From Oscillospiraceae bacterium (GTDB lineage Bacteria; Bacillota; Clostridia; Oscillospirales; Oscillospiraceae): 41,484 nucleotides of DNA. A program made the translations under genes and the position numbers. This document shows positions 17,378 through 25,750 of this stretch, in pieces. Location: NCBI GenBank assembly GCA_022792495.1, contig JAAWBD010000076.1, positions 1 through 41,484 of the forward strand, given 5' to 3'. The notes under the pieces are model-generated. The model worked only from the letters and a program-made list of their open reading frames with translations, did not search any database and was not told the DNA's origin. Numbering within the stretch: position 1 is the stretch's first letter; each line of letters opens with the position of its first letter.

Positions 17378-18201
17378 ATAAGGCCTATGAAAAGCTGTTG
17401 AACTGCACCCGTATCGTACGGGAGAAGATCAGAGATTTCAAGCCCCGGGTGGCCCTGGTTCTGGGCACCGGCCTGGGCGGCTACGGCGACCGGGTGGAGC
17501 AGGCCAAGGTGGTGGACTACCACGAGATCGAGGGCTGCCCCGTCTCCACCGTGGTGGGACACGCCGGCCGGTTTGTCTTTGGCTATATTGCCGGGATCCC
17601 TGTGGTGGTCATGCAGGGCCGGATCCACTATTACGAGGGCTACTCCATGGAGGACGTGGTTCTTCCCATCCGGCTCATGGGCCTTCTGGGTGCGGAGGTC
17701 CTCTTCATCACCAACGGGGTGGGGGCGGTGAACCGCAGCTACCGCCCCGGGGATCTGATGCTGATCCGGGATCACCTGTCCCTGTTCATCCCCTCCCCGC
17801 TGATCGGGGAAAACATGGAGGAGCTGGGGCCCCGGTTCCCCGATATGACCCATGTGTACCGGGAGGATCTGAATACCGCCATCCGCCAGGCCGCCGCCCA
17901 GCTCCATCTGCGGCTCCAAGAGGGGGTCTACGTCCAGCTCACCGGCCCCCAGTACGAGACCCCGGAGGAGATCCGGGTGCTGGAGAAGCTGGGGGGCGAT
18001 GTGGTGGGGATGAGCAGCGTTTGCGAGGCCATCGCCGGCAATCACATGGGTCTGCGGGTCTGTGGACTTTCTGCCATCGGCAACATGGGGGCGGGCATCA
18101 AGGACGAGGTGCTGACCCACGAGCCCCAGGAGAAGGTGGACGAGGACTTTGCCAGCCTGGTGACCCAGTCGATCCAAAATATCGGGATGCTGCTGTCCTG
18201 A
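17374..18201 (+). CDS. Purine nucleoside phosphorylase (trimeric PNP type)
   Basis: A 275-residue enzyme that splits purine (deoxy)ribonucleosides with phosphate to base and pentose-1-phosphate. Landmarks: LVLGTGLGGYGD (phosphate loop; typical PNP has LGSGLG), VVGHAGRFVFG, MQGRIHYYEGY, LTGPQYETPEEIR, VVGMSSVCEAIAG and LSAIGNMGAGI, with the base-binding Asn. The changes Ser to Thr in the phosphate loop and Gly for Thr before the Asn are slight departures from textbook sequences. It lies between the two permease genes, overlapping the first by four bases. That makes uptake and cleavage one translation unit. Confidence 0.92.
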   Translation: MNKAYEKLLNCTRIVREKIRDFKPRVALVLGTGLGGYGDRVEQAKVVDYHEIEGCPVSTVVGHAGRFVFGYIAGIPVVVMQGRIHYYEGYSMEDVVLPIRLMGLLGAEVLFITNGVGAVNRSYRPGDLMLIRDHLSLFIPSPLIGENMEELGPRFPDMTHVYREDLNTAIRQAAAQLHLRLQEGVYVQLTGPQYETPEEIRVLEKLGGDVVGMSSVCEAIAGNHMGLRVCGLSAIGNMGAGIKDEVLTHEPQEKVDEDFASLVTQSIQNIGMLLS

Positions 18202-18225
18202 ACGGGGAAGGAGCAGAGATAAGCT

Positions 18226-19206
18226 ATGAATGGTTTGATGACATTTATCCTCTCCCCAGCCTTTGCCAACGCGGTGGTTCGCATGAGTACCCCCCTGATC
18301 TTTGTCTCCATGGCAGCGGTGCTGGGGGCCAAGGCCAACATCCTGTGTATCGCCTACGAGGGTATGATGCTCTTTGCGGCCCTGGGGGGCGTCATCGGCA
18401 GCGCCCTGAGCCAGAATCTGCTGGTGGGGATGCTCTGCGGCGTGGCGGCGGGCTGCCTCATCGCCGGGCTCTTCGCCTACTTTGTTCTGGTGCTCAAGAC
18501 CAAGGTAATGCTGGTGGGCCTGGCCCTGAACACCTTGGGCAGCGGAGGCACCATCTTTGCCCTCTATGTGATCTCCGGACAGAAGGCCAGCTCCATCTCC
18601 CTGAACAGCCTTCAGTTTCCCAATCTCGATATCCCCATCATCAAGGATATCCCGGTGCTGGGGGAGATCCTGTCGGGCCATAACCTGCTGACCTATCTGG
18701 CCTACCTGTCGGTGATCGGGGTCTACATTCTTCTGTTTAAAACGCCTCTGGGCCTCCGGATCCGCTCTGTGGGGGAGAGTCCTGACGCGGCGGAGTCGGT
18801 GGGCACCAACGTGGTAAAGGTGCAGGTCATTGCCCTGATGATCGGCGGGGTGCTGGCCTCCTTCGGCGGGATGTATATGTCCATGGGCTATACCCCCTAC
18901 TTTACCCGGGATATGATGAACGGCCGGGGCTTCAACGGTATCGCTGCCCAGAACCTGGGGGCGGGCCACCCCATCCTCACTCTGCTGTGCGCCATCCTGT
19001 TCGGCGCGGCGGACGCCCTGGGTATCGCCCTCCAGACCTCCCGTATGCCGCCCCAGCTGGCCTCCCTGGTGCCCTATGTCACCACCCTGGTGGGCCTTGT
19101 GATCATTGGCCAGGCCCGGCGCAAGCAGGAGATCAAGCGGGCCCTGGCCCTGGGAGAAAAAGAACTGGAGGCAGAGAAGGCCTCCCTGGAGGGAAAGCGT
19201 CTATGA
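18226..19206 (+). CDS. Nucleoside ABC transporter permease (second)
   Basis: A 326-residue permease with about eight to ten helices (TFILSPAFANAVVRMSTPLIF..., AAVLGAKANILCIAYEGMMLFAALGG). The coupling loop is 'TPLGLRIRSVGESPDAAESVGTNV', followed by GGVLASFGGMYMSMGY, as in NupQ/YufQ-type BMP permeases. The ending EKELEAEKASLEGKRL is charged. Its stop overlaps the nucleoside hydrolase start by four bases. Confidence 0.9.
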   Translation: MNGLMTFILSPAFANAVVRMSTPLIFVSMAAVLGAKANILCIAYEGMMLFAALGGVIGSALSQNLLVGMLCGVAAGCLIAGLFAYFVLVLKTKVMLVGLALNTLGSGGTIFALYVISGQKASSISLNSLQFPNLDIPIIKDIPVLGEILSGHNLLTYLAYLSVIGVYILLFKTPLGLRIRSVGESPDAAESVGTNVVKVQVIALMIGGVLASFGGMYMSMGYTPYFTRDMMNGRGFNGIAAQNLGAGHPILTLLCAILFGAADALGIALQTSRMPPQLASLVPYVTTLVGLVIIGQARRKQEIKRALALGEKELEAEKASLEGKRL

Positions 19207-20141
19207 GAAAACTGCTGATCGATACCGACGTGGGGGGCGACGACGCCGTAGCCCTGGTCATGGCCCTGCGGGATCCCAAGGTACAGGTGGAGGCCATCAC
19301 CACCGTTATGGGAAATGTGTCTGTGGAGCAGGCCACCAAAAACGCCCTTATCACCATCGAGCGGGCGGGAACCTACGCTCCCCCGGTGTACCAGGGCCTC
19401 ACCACCGGGGTGCTGAACCAGCCTCTGGTGGGGAAAAACTACACCATCCATGGCCGGGACGGCATGGGGGATCTGGGCCTCCCGGAGCCCAGGCTCCAGC
19501 CGGAGAAGGAGCACGCGGTGGACTTTCTGATCCGGACGATAGAGGCCCACCCCGGGGAGTACGAGCTGGTGACCCTGGGCCCTGTGACCAATCTGGCCTG
19601 GGTGAGTCTCCGCTCCCCCGGCACCCTGGCCAAGCTGAAGCGGATCACCATGATGATGGGTACCGGCCCCTACTTCGGCAACGCAACCCCCCTGGCCGAG
19701 GGCAATGCCCGGATGGATCCCGAGGCCCTGGATATCGTCCTCCGGGACGCAGGGACGGAGCTGGTGCTGGTGGGCTGGAACCTGTGTATCAACGAGTACC
19801 TCTTCACCCCGGAGGATCTCCAGTCCATCCGGGATTCCGGCTCCCCTCTGGCCAATTGGTGCCTGGATATCAACCACAACCTGGTGGAGCTCAACGAGAA
19901 GCGCTTCGGTGCCCCCGCCCTGGACTTTGCCGACCCGGCGGCCATGGCGGTGGCCCTGGAACCCAAACTGGTGCTGGAGAGCGTCACCGCCTACACCCGG
20001 GCGGAGACCAACCACGGCCTGGCCTACGGGGCCATCGCGGTGGATCACTGTCACCACAGCGGGGAGAAGCCCAACGCCACCACCTGCACCAAGCTGGATC
20101 CCCAGGGCCTGAAACGGTGTATTATCAGCCGGATCCTGTGA
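19203..20141 (+). CDS. Inosine-uridine-preferring-type nucleoside hydrolase
   Basis: A 312-residue enzyme that hydrolyses ribonucleosides to base and ribose. The N-terminal Ca2+-binding signature is DTDVGGDDAVAL (classical DxDPGxDDA with VG for PG). Then come TTVMGNVSVEQATKNAL, MMGTGPYFGNATPLAEGNARMDPEAL (the 'N..AE.N...DPEA' motif) and a late His in AETNHGLAYG. ATG 19203 overlaps the permease stop. The presence of both a hydrolase and phosphorylases in one operon suggests a broad range of nucleosides. Confidence 0.92.
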   Translation: MRKLLIDTDVGGDDAVALVMALRDPKVQVEAITTVMGNVSVEQATKNALITIERAGTYAPPVYQGLTTGVLNQPLVGKNYTIHGRDGMGDLGLPEPRLQPEKEHAVDFLIRTIEAHPGEYELVTLGPVTNLAWVSLRSPGTLAKLKRITMMMGTGPYFGNATPLAEGNARMDPEALDIVLRDAGTELVLVGWNLCINEYLFTPEDLQSIRDSGSPLANWCLDINHNLVELNEKRFGAPALDFADPAAMAVALEPKLVLESVTAYTRAETNHGLAYGAIAVDHCHHSGEKPNATTCTKLDPQGLKRCIISRIL

Positions 20142-20172
20142 GAAAAGCGAAAAAACATAGAGGTGATACCGA

Positions 20173-20907
20173 ATGAACGCATTGAATGACAAGGGCCAGC
20201 AGTACCATGTGGAGCTCTCCAAGGGGGACGTGGGCCGATACGTGATCCTCCCCGGAGATCCGGGGAGGGTGGAGCTGATCGCCAAATTCCTGGATTCCCC
20301 CCGGAAGGTGGCCCACCACCGGGAGTACGTGACCTACACCGGCTTTCTGGAGGGCATCCCCGTCTCCATCACCAGCACCGGCATCGGCGGCCCCAGTACC
20401 GCCATCGCCGTGGAGGAGCTCATCGCCGTGGGGGCGGACACCTTTATCCGCATCGGCACCGCCGGCATGGTTCAGGACTATTTTGACCTCAACGACTGCA
20501 TCATCGCCACCGGCTCCGTCCGGGACGAGGGCACCACCCGCCAGTACATGCCCCTGTCCTTCCCGGCAGTGGCCGACTTCGATGTGGTCTCCGCCCTGCG
20601 CCAGGCGGCGAAGAGCTGCGGCAAGCGGGCCCATGTGGGTATCGTCCAGTCCAAGGATGCCTTCTACGGGGAGGCGGAGCCCGAGACCATCCCCATCGAG
20701 CCCCTCCACCGCTACCAGTGGGACGCCTGGAAAAAGGGCGGCGTGCTGGCCAGCGAGATGGAGTCGGCCACCCTCTTCGTGGTCAGCGCCATCCGACGGG
20801 TCCGGGCGGGGTGCATTCTCAATAACCGGGGGGATATGAACGAGACCATTCGGGTGGCCGTAGAGGCTATGCGCCTGCTGATCCGCCAAGATCAGGAGAA
20901 AAGCTGA
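20173..20907 (+). CDS. Uridine phosphorylase-like nucleoside phosphorylase
   Basis: A 244-residue hexamer-type (NP-I) phosphorylase. Seen: VILPGDPGRVELIA (phosphate Arg), STGIGGPSTAIAVEELIAVGADTFIRIGTAGMV, and VLASEMESATLFVVSA with the ribose-binding Glu-Met-Glu. These match Udp rather than DeoD. It cleaves uridine or a related pyrimidine nucleoside to base and ribose-1-phosphate. GAGGTG precedes the ATG. It is the last gene of the operon, before the bidirectional terminator. Confidence 0.88.
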   Translation: MNALNDKGQQYHVELSKGDVGRYVILPGDPGRVELIAKFLDSPRKVAHHREYVTYTGFLEGIPVSITSTGIGGPSTAIAVEELIAVGADTFIRIGTAGMVQDYFDLNDCIIATGSVRDEGTTRQYMPLSFPAVADFDVVSALRQAAKSCGKRAHVGIVQSKDAFYGEAEPETIPIEPLHRYQWDAWKKGGVLASEMESATLFVVSAIRRVRAGCILNNRGDMNETIRVAVEAMRLLIRQDQEKS

Positions 20908-20924
20908 CAGACCCCCAAAAAAGC

Positions 20925-20965
20925 AAAAGGGAGGGCCGGTCCCCACAGGGCCGGCCCTCCCTTTT
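20925..20965. terminator. Bidirectional terminator between convergent genes
   Basis: A perfect 15-base stem (AAAAGGGAGGGCCGG with its complement) around an 11-base loop. A-run on one side and T-run on the other let it end both the nucleoside operon and the alcohol dehydrogenase gene. Confidence 0.9.
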
Positions 20966-20992
20966 ACAATTAAGATAAAAGGCTCCCCATCC

Positions 20993-22153
20993 TCACCGCG
21001 CGGCGTTGAAGATGGCCATCACGTCCTCCTTGCCCAGGGGTACAAAGCTGTTGGCGCAGGCCGCCGCGGCCTTCTCCGCCATGATCTCAAAGTGGGTCTC
21101 GTCGATCCCCACCTCCCGCAGGGTGGCGGGCAGCCCCAGGCTCCGGAAGAAGTCCCGGGTGCACTGGATGGCCCTCCTGGCGGTGTCCATGTCGTCAGCC
21201 CCCTTCTCCAGCCCCCAGACGTTGACCCCGTACTGGGCAAATTTCCCCGCCGTTTTCTCGCTGAGGGCAAAGTCCATCCAGAAGGGGGTCAGAATGGCCA
21301 GCCCCTCCCCATGGGTGATGTCATAGAAGGCACTCAGCTCATGCTCCATGGGGTGCACGCACCAGGCCACCGCCGCCCCGCCGGAGAGCAGCCCGTTGAT
21401 GGCCATGCTGGAGCTCCACATCAGGTTGGCCCGGGCGTCGTAGTCCTCGGGCTTCTCCAGGGCCACGGGGGCATACTGGATGCAGGTTTTCAGCAGCCCC
21501 TCGCAGAACCGGGCCTGTACGTCGGCGTTCTCCACATTGGTAAAGTAGTTCTCCAGGATGTGGCTCATAATATCCGCCGTGCCCGCGGCAGTCTGCCGCT
21601 TGGACACCGAGAAGGTGTAGGTGGGATCCAGAATGGACATGGTGGGCTTCATATGCTCCGAGGAGGTTCCCCACTTCTCATTCTTTCCCAGATCGGAGAT
21701 CACCGCGTGGGGATCCATCTCCGACCCGGTGGCGGCCAGGGTCAGCACCGAGAAGATGGGCAGGGCCCTCTGGATCTTGGGGGGCTGAAGCACCAGATCC
21801 CAGGCGTCCCCCTCATAGCAGGCCGCCGCCGCGATCACCTTGGCGCAGTCGATCACGCTGCCGCCGCCCACGGCCAGAACCATATCGATCCCCTCTGCCT
21901 TGCATGTCTGGGCCCCCAGCCGAACCGTCTCGATCCTGGGGTTGGGCTCCACCCCCGCCTGCTCAAAGACGGTGAGCCCCGCCTCCCCCAGCAGGCTCAA
22001 AACCTGGTCGTAAAGCCCTGATTTCTTGATGCTTCCGCCGCCATAAACCAGCAGAACCTTCCTGCCGTAGCCGGCCAGCTCGGACAGATGGGAGATCTGT
22101 CCCTTCCCAAAATAGATCCTGGTGGGGATGGAGCAGGTGAAATTCGTCATCAT
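20993..22153 (-). CDS. Iron-containing alcohol dehydrogenase (BDH/YqhD-like)
   Basis: A 386-residue group III alcohol dehydrogenase. N-terminal NAD(P)-binding part: KVLLVYGGGSIKKSGLYDQV, with GGGSVIDCAKVIA. C-terminal helical part carries the metal ligands: TADIMSHILE (Asp and His), HPMEHELSAFYDITHGEGLA (two His). YGGGSIKKSG is typical of NADPH-dependent butanol/aldehyde reductases. The start is ATG 22153 (ATGATG pair), with AAAGGA twelve bases upstream; an in-frame extension to 22384 runs into the neighbouring gene and is rejected. The substrate cannot be told. Confidence 0.92.
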   Translation of the reverse strand: MMTNFTCSIPTRIYFGKGQISHLSELAGYGRKVLLVYGGGSIKKSGLYDQVLSLLGEAGLTVFEQAGVEPNPRIETVRLGAQTCKAEGIDMVLAVGGGSVIDCAKVIAAAACYEGDAWDLVLQPPKIQRALPIFSVLTLAATGSEMDPHAVISDLGKNEKWGTSSEHMKPTMSILDPTYTFSVSKRQTAAGTADIMSHILENYFTNVENADVQARFCEGLLKTCIQYAPVALEKPEDYDARANLMWSSSMAINGLLSGGAAVAWCVHPMEHELSAFYDITHGEGLAILTPFWMDFALSEKTAGKFAQYGVNVWGLEKGADDMDTARRAIQCTRDFFRSLGLPATLREVGIDETHFEIMAEKAAAACANSFVPLGKEDVMAIFNAAR

Positions 22154-22207
22154 AGTTACGATCCGTCCTTTCCGATTTTGGTTTTGGCGGAAGCGTCCGC
22201 TGAATAT

Positions 22208-22237
22208 ATAGTAGCATGGGAAAAGTCCTCCGTCCAA
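22208..22237 (-). promoter_or_regulatory. Promoter of the alcohol dehydrogenase gene
   Basis: Minus strand TTGGAC, an 18-base spacer and TACTAT with TGC before the -10 (extended form). It is 55 bases upstream of the ATG and downstream of the LysR gene, so the dehydrogenase can be expressed on its own. Confidence 0.6.
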
Positions 22238-22268
22238 TACCGGAAAAGAGTGCACCCATGCCAAACGT

Positions 22269-23237
22269 CTATACCGCTCCTCTCCCCGCCGGGGAGAAGG
22301 CCTCCCCTCCGTGCCGCTGTAAAAACTGCCTGGCCTGGTTTTCCACGCTCTGTACCAGCTCCCGGACGGCGGGATGCTCCTCATAGGCCTGCTGGGCGTA
22401 GGACAGGGCCAGAATGTCAGCCACAGTCCGGTTCTGAAAGGGGATGGGAACCAGCTCCCCCCGCTGTACCCCCGGATACCGCTTCAGGGCGGGATAATAG
22501 GAGATGGCATAGGCCTCCGGATCCTGACAGACCAGGTCAATGACGTTGGTGGCCGATTCCACATAGATGATCCGCTCCGGCGGGGTGACGGCGATGATGT
22601 CGGCGGTGGAGAAGGGGTTGTTCAGGGGGATCTCGTTGTCAGGAAGAACCAGGTAAAAATCCGTCAGCATCTCTGGGGTCACAGCCTCCAGGCGGGCCAG
22701 GGGGCTCTGGGCGTTGACCAGGCAGCAGTAATCCCCCTCCATCAGCTTCAGGGGAGGATTCCCCTGAAGCTGGGTGCACCTGTCAAGCCCTTCCCGCCCA
22801 TAGCATAGAAGCAGCGCCACCACAGGGGTCTGGATGCTGCGGGAGATATACCGGTCCGGGGTCATGCTCACCGAATAGTTGATGGCCAGCTCCGGGTGCC
22901 GTTTTCGTGTTTGCAAAATTGCCTTGGGTAGTATAAAATCAGGAAAGGAGTAATGGACATAAATGTCCAGCTTCTGCAGGGGCGTTCCCCTGCCCATCTG
23001 CTTCCACCCCCGGTAATACTCCAGGATCTGCCTGGCCTCGGGCAGGATCCGCTTCCCCTCCGGGGTCAGGGAGATCCCCGCGTCCGTCCGGAGAAAGAGG
23101 GATACCCCCAGCTCCTTCTCCAGTAGCTGCAGAGATTTGCTCAGACTGGGCTGAGCGATATAGAGCTTCTGGGCGGCCTCGCTGATGGAACGGGATTCCG
23201 CCAGAGTTACGAAATAGTGAAGGGTCTGCAGCTTCAT
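22269..23237 (-). CDS. LysR-family transcriptional regulator
   Basis: A 322-residue regulator. The N-terminal winged helix-turn-helix reads KLQTLHYFVTLAESRSISEAAQKLYIAQPSLSKSLQLLEKELG, a textbook LysR opening, followed by a linker helix and a two-lobe effector domain from about residue 90. ATG 23237 is chosen because AAAGGA lies ten bases before it; the in-frame ATG at 23246 is almost on the ribosome site. It is divergent from the UroD/desulfidase/permease unit, and LysR proteins normally control the divergent neighbour. Candidate sites are the dyads at 23328-23347 and 23353-23370. It may also affect the dehydrogenase downstream. Confidence 0.9.
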   Translation of the reverse strand: MKLQTLHYFVTLAESRSISEAAQKLYIAQPSLSKSLQLLEKELGVSLFLRTDAGISLTPEGKRILPEARQILEYYRGWKQMGRGTPLQKLDIYVHYSFPDFILPKAILQTRKRHPELAINYSVSMTPDRYISRSIQTPVVALLLCYGREGLDRCTQLQGNPPLKLMEGDYCCLVNAQSPLARLEAVTPEMLTDFYLVLPDNEIPLNNPFSTADIIAVTPPERIIYVESATNVIDLVCQDPEAYAISYYPALKRYPGVQRGELVPIPFQNRTVADILALSYAQQAYEEHPAVRELVQSVENQARQFLQRHGGEAFSPAGRGAV

Positions 23238-23320
23238 GGTCGCCATATCCTTTCCAGGCCGGATCCCCGGGGGAGAACAGTCCTATAGCTTTTTTTCTTG
23301 CCCACACAATTTTAATATAT

Positions 23321-23349
23321 TAGACAAAGTATCGCGTATATGATACTAT
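23321..23349 (+). promoter_or_regulatory. Promoter of the UroD-family operon with a dyad in its spacer
   Basis: TAGACA, a 17-base spacer and TACTAT. Inside the spacer and over the -10 lies AGTATC-N8-GATACT (23328-23347). The arrangement suits a DNA-bending LysR activator or repressor. Confidence 0.5.
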
Positions 23350-23352
23350 AAA

Positions 23353-23370
23353 TTTGACATTTTTGTCAAA
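23353..23370. promoter_or_regulatory. Perfect inverted repeat upstream of the UroD-family gene
   Basis: TTTGACA-TTTT-TGTCAAA, 18 bases, just downstream of the putative -10 and 26 bases before the ATG. It is either an operator or a small mRNA hairpin at the transcript start. No T-run follows, so it is not a terminator. Confidence 0.5.
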
Positions 23371-23396
23371 TAAATTTTATGGGAGAGTGAACGATT

Positions 23397-24398
23397 ATGA
23401 CAAAGCGCGAGAGATTCATGAAGTTCCTGGCCAACGAACCTGTAGACCGTGCCCCCGTCGCCTTTTTCCACCACTTCTGCGGACAGGAGCAGTGGTTCAA
23501 GGGCCTGGTGGATGAATCCGCCTTCCAGAAGAATGTGGAGGGCCACCGGGAGGCTTTGAAGGTATTCGATCCCGACGTGATCAAGATCATGAACGACTCC
23601 CTGATGATCATGCCTCTGGACACTTCCTTTGTAAAGACCCCCGCCGACCTGCGGAAGATCCAGCCCCCCACCGTGGATTCCCCCTACGGCCAAAAGACCC
23701 GGGAGCTGACCATGAAGGTGAAGGAGATCTATGCCGGCAAGGAGGCCCCCATCTACGCCACCGGCTTCTCCCCCATCATGGTTCTGAAGACCAGTGTGGA
23801 CGGCCTGGAGGTGAAGAACGCGCGCCTGCCCAAGTGGCTGGCCGAGGATCCCGATTCCGTGGTGGCCGCCCTGAATATCATCGGTGACGCCATCATGGCC
23901 CTTAACGAGATGCTTATCAAGGAGTGCGGCGTGGACGGCATCTATTTCAGCGTCAACAACCAGGCCAACTTCATCCCGGAGGAGCTTTTCACCAAGTATG
24001 TGGCTCCCACCGACATCCGGGTCATGGAGCACGCCAATGCTCTCAGCCCCATCAACCTTCTGCACATCTGCGGCTACCACGGCAAGGGCAACAACCTGGA
24101 GCTGTTCAAGGATTATCCCGCCGCCGCCTACAACATTGCCGTCTACGCCGAAGGGGTCTCCCTCAGCGACGGCAAGAAGCTCTTCGGCGGCAAGCCCGTT
24201 TTCGGCGGCTTCGCCCAGGACACTGTCATCTACAAGGGTACCAAGGAGGAGGTCAAAAAGGCCACCTGGGATATCCTGGATGAGTGCGGCCAGGTGGGCG
24301 TCATGATCGGCGCCGACTGCACCGTGCCCAACGATATTGACGACGACCGCTTCAACTGGGTTCGGGAGGCCGCCGTCGAGTACGCCGAGAAGCACTGA
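23397..24398 (+). CDS. Uroporphyrinogen decarboxylase-family protein (MtaA/CmuA-like methyltransferase type)
   Basis: A 333-residue TIM-barrel protein opening with MTKRERFMKFLANEPVDRAPV, the standard UroD-family start. It carries a possible zinc site, LLHICG (HxC) with a later Cys in IGADCTVP, the HxC...C pattern of MtaA/MtbA-type corrinoid or thiol methyltransferases, not of true haem-synthesis UroD. A GGGAG ribosome site lies ten bases before the ATG. It leads a three-gene unit with a cysteine desulfidase-like protein and a permease. A methyl-transfer role on a sulfur or methyl amino compound is an inference. No corrinoid protein is encoded nearby. Confidence 0.85.
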   Translation: MTKRERFMKFLANEPVDRAPVAFFHHFCGQEQWFKGLVDESAFQKNVEGHREALKVFDPDVIKIMNDSLMIMPLDTSFVKTPADLRKIQPPTVDSPYGQKTRELTMKVKEIYAGKEAPIYATGFSPIMVLKTSVDGLEVKNARLPKWLAEDPDSVVAALNIIGDAIMALNEMLIKECGVDGIYFSVNNQANFIPEELFTKYVAPTDIRVMEHANALSPINLLHICGYHGKGNNLELFKDYPAAAYNIAVYAEGVSLSDGKKLFGGKPVFGGFAQDTVIYKGTKEEVKKATWDILDECGQVGVMIGADCTVPNDIDDDRFNWVREAAVEYAEKH

Positions 24399-24420
24399 GC
24401 CTGGGGGGAACGAGAGAGAT

Positions 24421-25695
24421 ATGCTGACACCCCAAGTACAAGAAGCCTTTGTGGCCATCCTGGCCGAGGAGCTGAAGCTGGCCACCGGCTGTACCGAGCC
24501 CATTGCCCTGGCCTACTGCGCCGCCAAGATGCGCCAGACCCTGGGGGCCCAGCCGGAGAGGATCCAGGCTGAGGTCTCGGGCAACATCCTCAAAAATGTG
24601 AAAAGCGTCATTGTCCCCAACACCGGCGGGCTCAAGGGCATCAAGGCGGCCATCGCCGCCGGCGTGGTGGCCGGCGACGCCGACGCCGAGCTCCAGGTCA
24701 TCTCCTCGGTGCCCCGGGAGCGGCACCCCGACATCGCCGCCTACACCGAAAAGACCCCCATTGAGATCCACTGCCCCGACACCCCCCATCTTCTGGACAT
24801 CCAGCTTACCGGCTGGGTCGGAGAGCACCAGGCCACCGTCCGGATCGCCGACCATCATAACAACATCGTTTACATAGCCAAGGATGGCCAGACCCTGATG
24901 GAGAAGCCCCTGGACGTCCCCGCCCACGGTGGGGAGGGGCCGGACAGAAGCCTTCTGACTCTGAAAAACATCCTCACCTTCGCCAACGAGGTGGAGCTCT
25001 CCCTGGTGGAGGAGTATCTGGAGCGGCAGCTTCAGTGCAACAGCGCCATCGCCCGGGAGGGACTGGAGAACAGCTGGGGGGCCAACATCGGCTCCACCCT
25101 TCTGAAGGAGTACGGCGGAGATATCAAGTTCGAGGCCCGGGCCTGGGCCGCCGCGGGCAGCGACGCCCGGATGAGCGGCTGTGAGATGCCCGTGGTCATT
25201 CTCTCCGGCTCGGGCAACCAGGGCATCACCGCCTCCATGCCTGTCTACCGCTACGCCGAGCATCTGGGGGCCACCCGGGAGCAGCTCTACCGGGCCCTCA
25301 TCGTCAGCGACCTGGTCACCTGTTATCAGAAGCTGGGCATCGGTGTCCTCTCCGCCTACTGCGGCGCCATCAGCGCCGGGGTGGGGGCGGGGGCCGGCAT
25401 CGCCTACCTCCAGGGGGCGGACGAGACCGCCATCGCCCACACCATCGTCAATGCCGTGGCCATCCTCTCTGGCACCATCTGCGACGGGGCCAAGCCCTCC
25501 TGTGCCGCCAAGATCGCCGAGAGCGTGGACGCCGGGATCCTGGGCTACCGGATGTACCTTTCCGGCAACAACTTCAACCCCGGGGACGGCATCATCGGCG
25601 GGGATCTCCACGAGACCGTGACCAATGTGGGCGTCCTGGCCAAGGAAGGGATGCGGGGCACCGACCGCACTATCCTGAAGATCATGACCCAGTGA
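24421..25695 (+). CDS. UPF0597/L-cysteine desulfidase-like protein (serine dehydratase alpha family)
   Basis: A 424-residue protein of the iron-sulfur serine dehydratase/cysteine desulfidase family. Likely [4Fe-4S] cysteines are Cys24 in ATGCTEP, one in MSGCEMP and those in TICDGAKPSC, matching the three-Cys pattern known for archaeal cysteine desulfidase. Gly-rich blocks (SGSGNQGITASMPV, GNNFNPGDGIIGGDLHETV) are also typical. Family members break L-cysteine or L-serine to pyruvate, ammonia and H2S or water. The start is ATG 24421, 22 bases after the previous stop. Substrate choice cannot be read from the sequence. Confidence 0.88.
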   Translation: MLTPQVQEAFVAILAEELKLATGCTEPIALAYCAAKMRQTLGAQPERIQAEVSGNILKNVKSVIVPNTGGLKGIKAAIAAGVVAGDADAELQVISSVPRERHPDIAAYTEKTPIEIHCPDTPHLLDIQLTGWVGEHQATVRIADHHNNIVYIAKDGQTLMEKPLDVPAHGGEGPDRSLLTLKNILTFANEVELSLVEEYLERQLQCNSAIAREGLENSWGANIGSTLLKEYGGDIKFEARAWAAAGSDARMSGCEMPVVILSGSGNQGITASMPVYRYAEHLGATREQLYRALIVSDLVTCYQKLGIGVLSAYCGAISAGVGAGAGIAYLQGADETAIAHTIVNAVAILSGTICDGAKPSCAAKIAESVDAGILGYRMYLSGNNFNPGDGIIGGDLHETVTNVGVLAKEGMRGTDRTILKIMTQ

Positions 25696-25750
25696 CCGGC
25701 TGCTTCGGCAGAAAAAAAGAGAGAATCAGAATCAATGAGGAGGAATCACT

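Noticed and set aside
17308..18969. A 553-codon antisense open frame over the phosphorylase and second permease
   Set aside because: Same composition effect; no ribosome site or recognisable domain, and it covers two secure genes.
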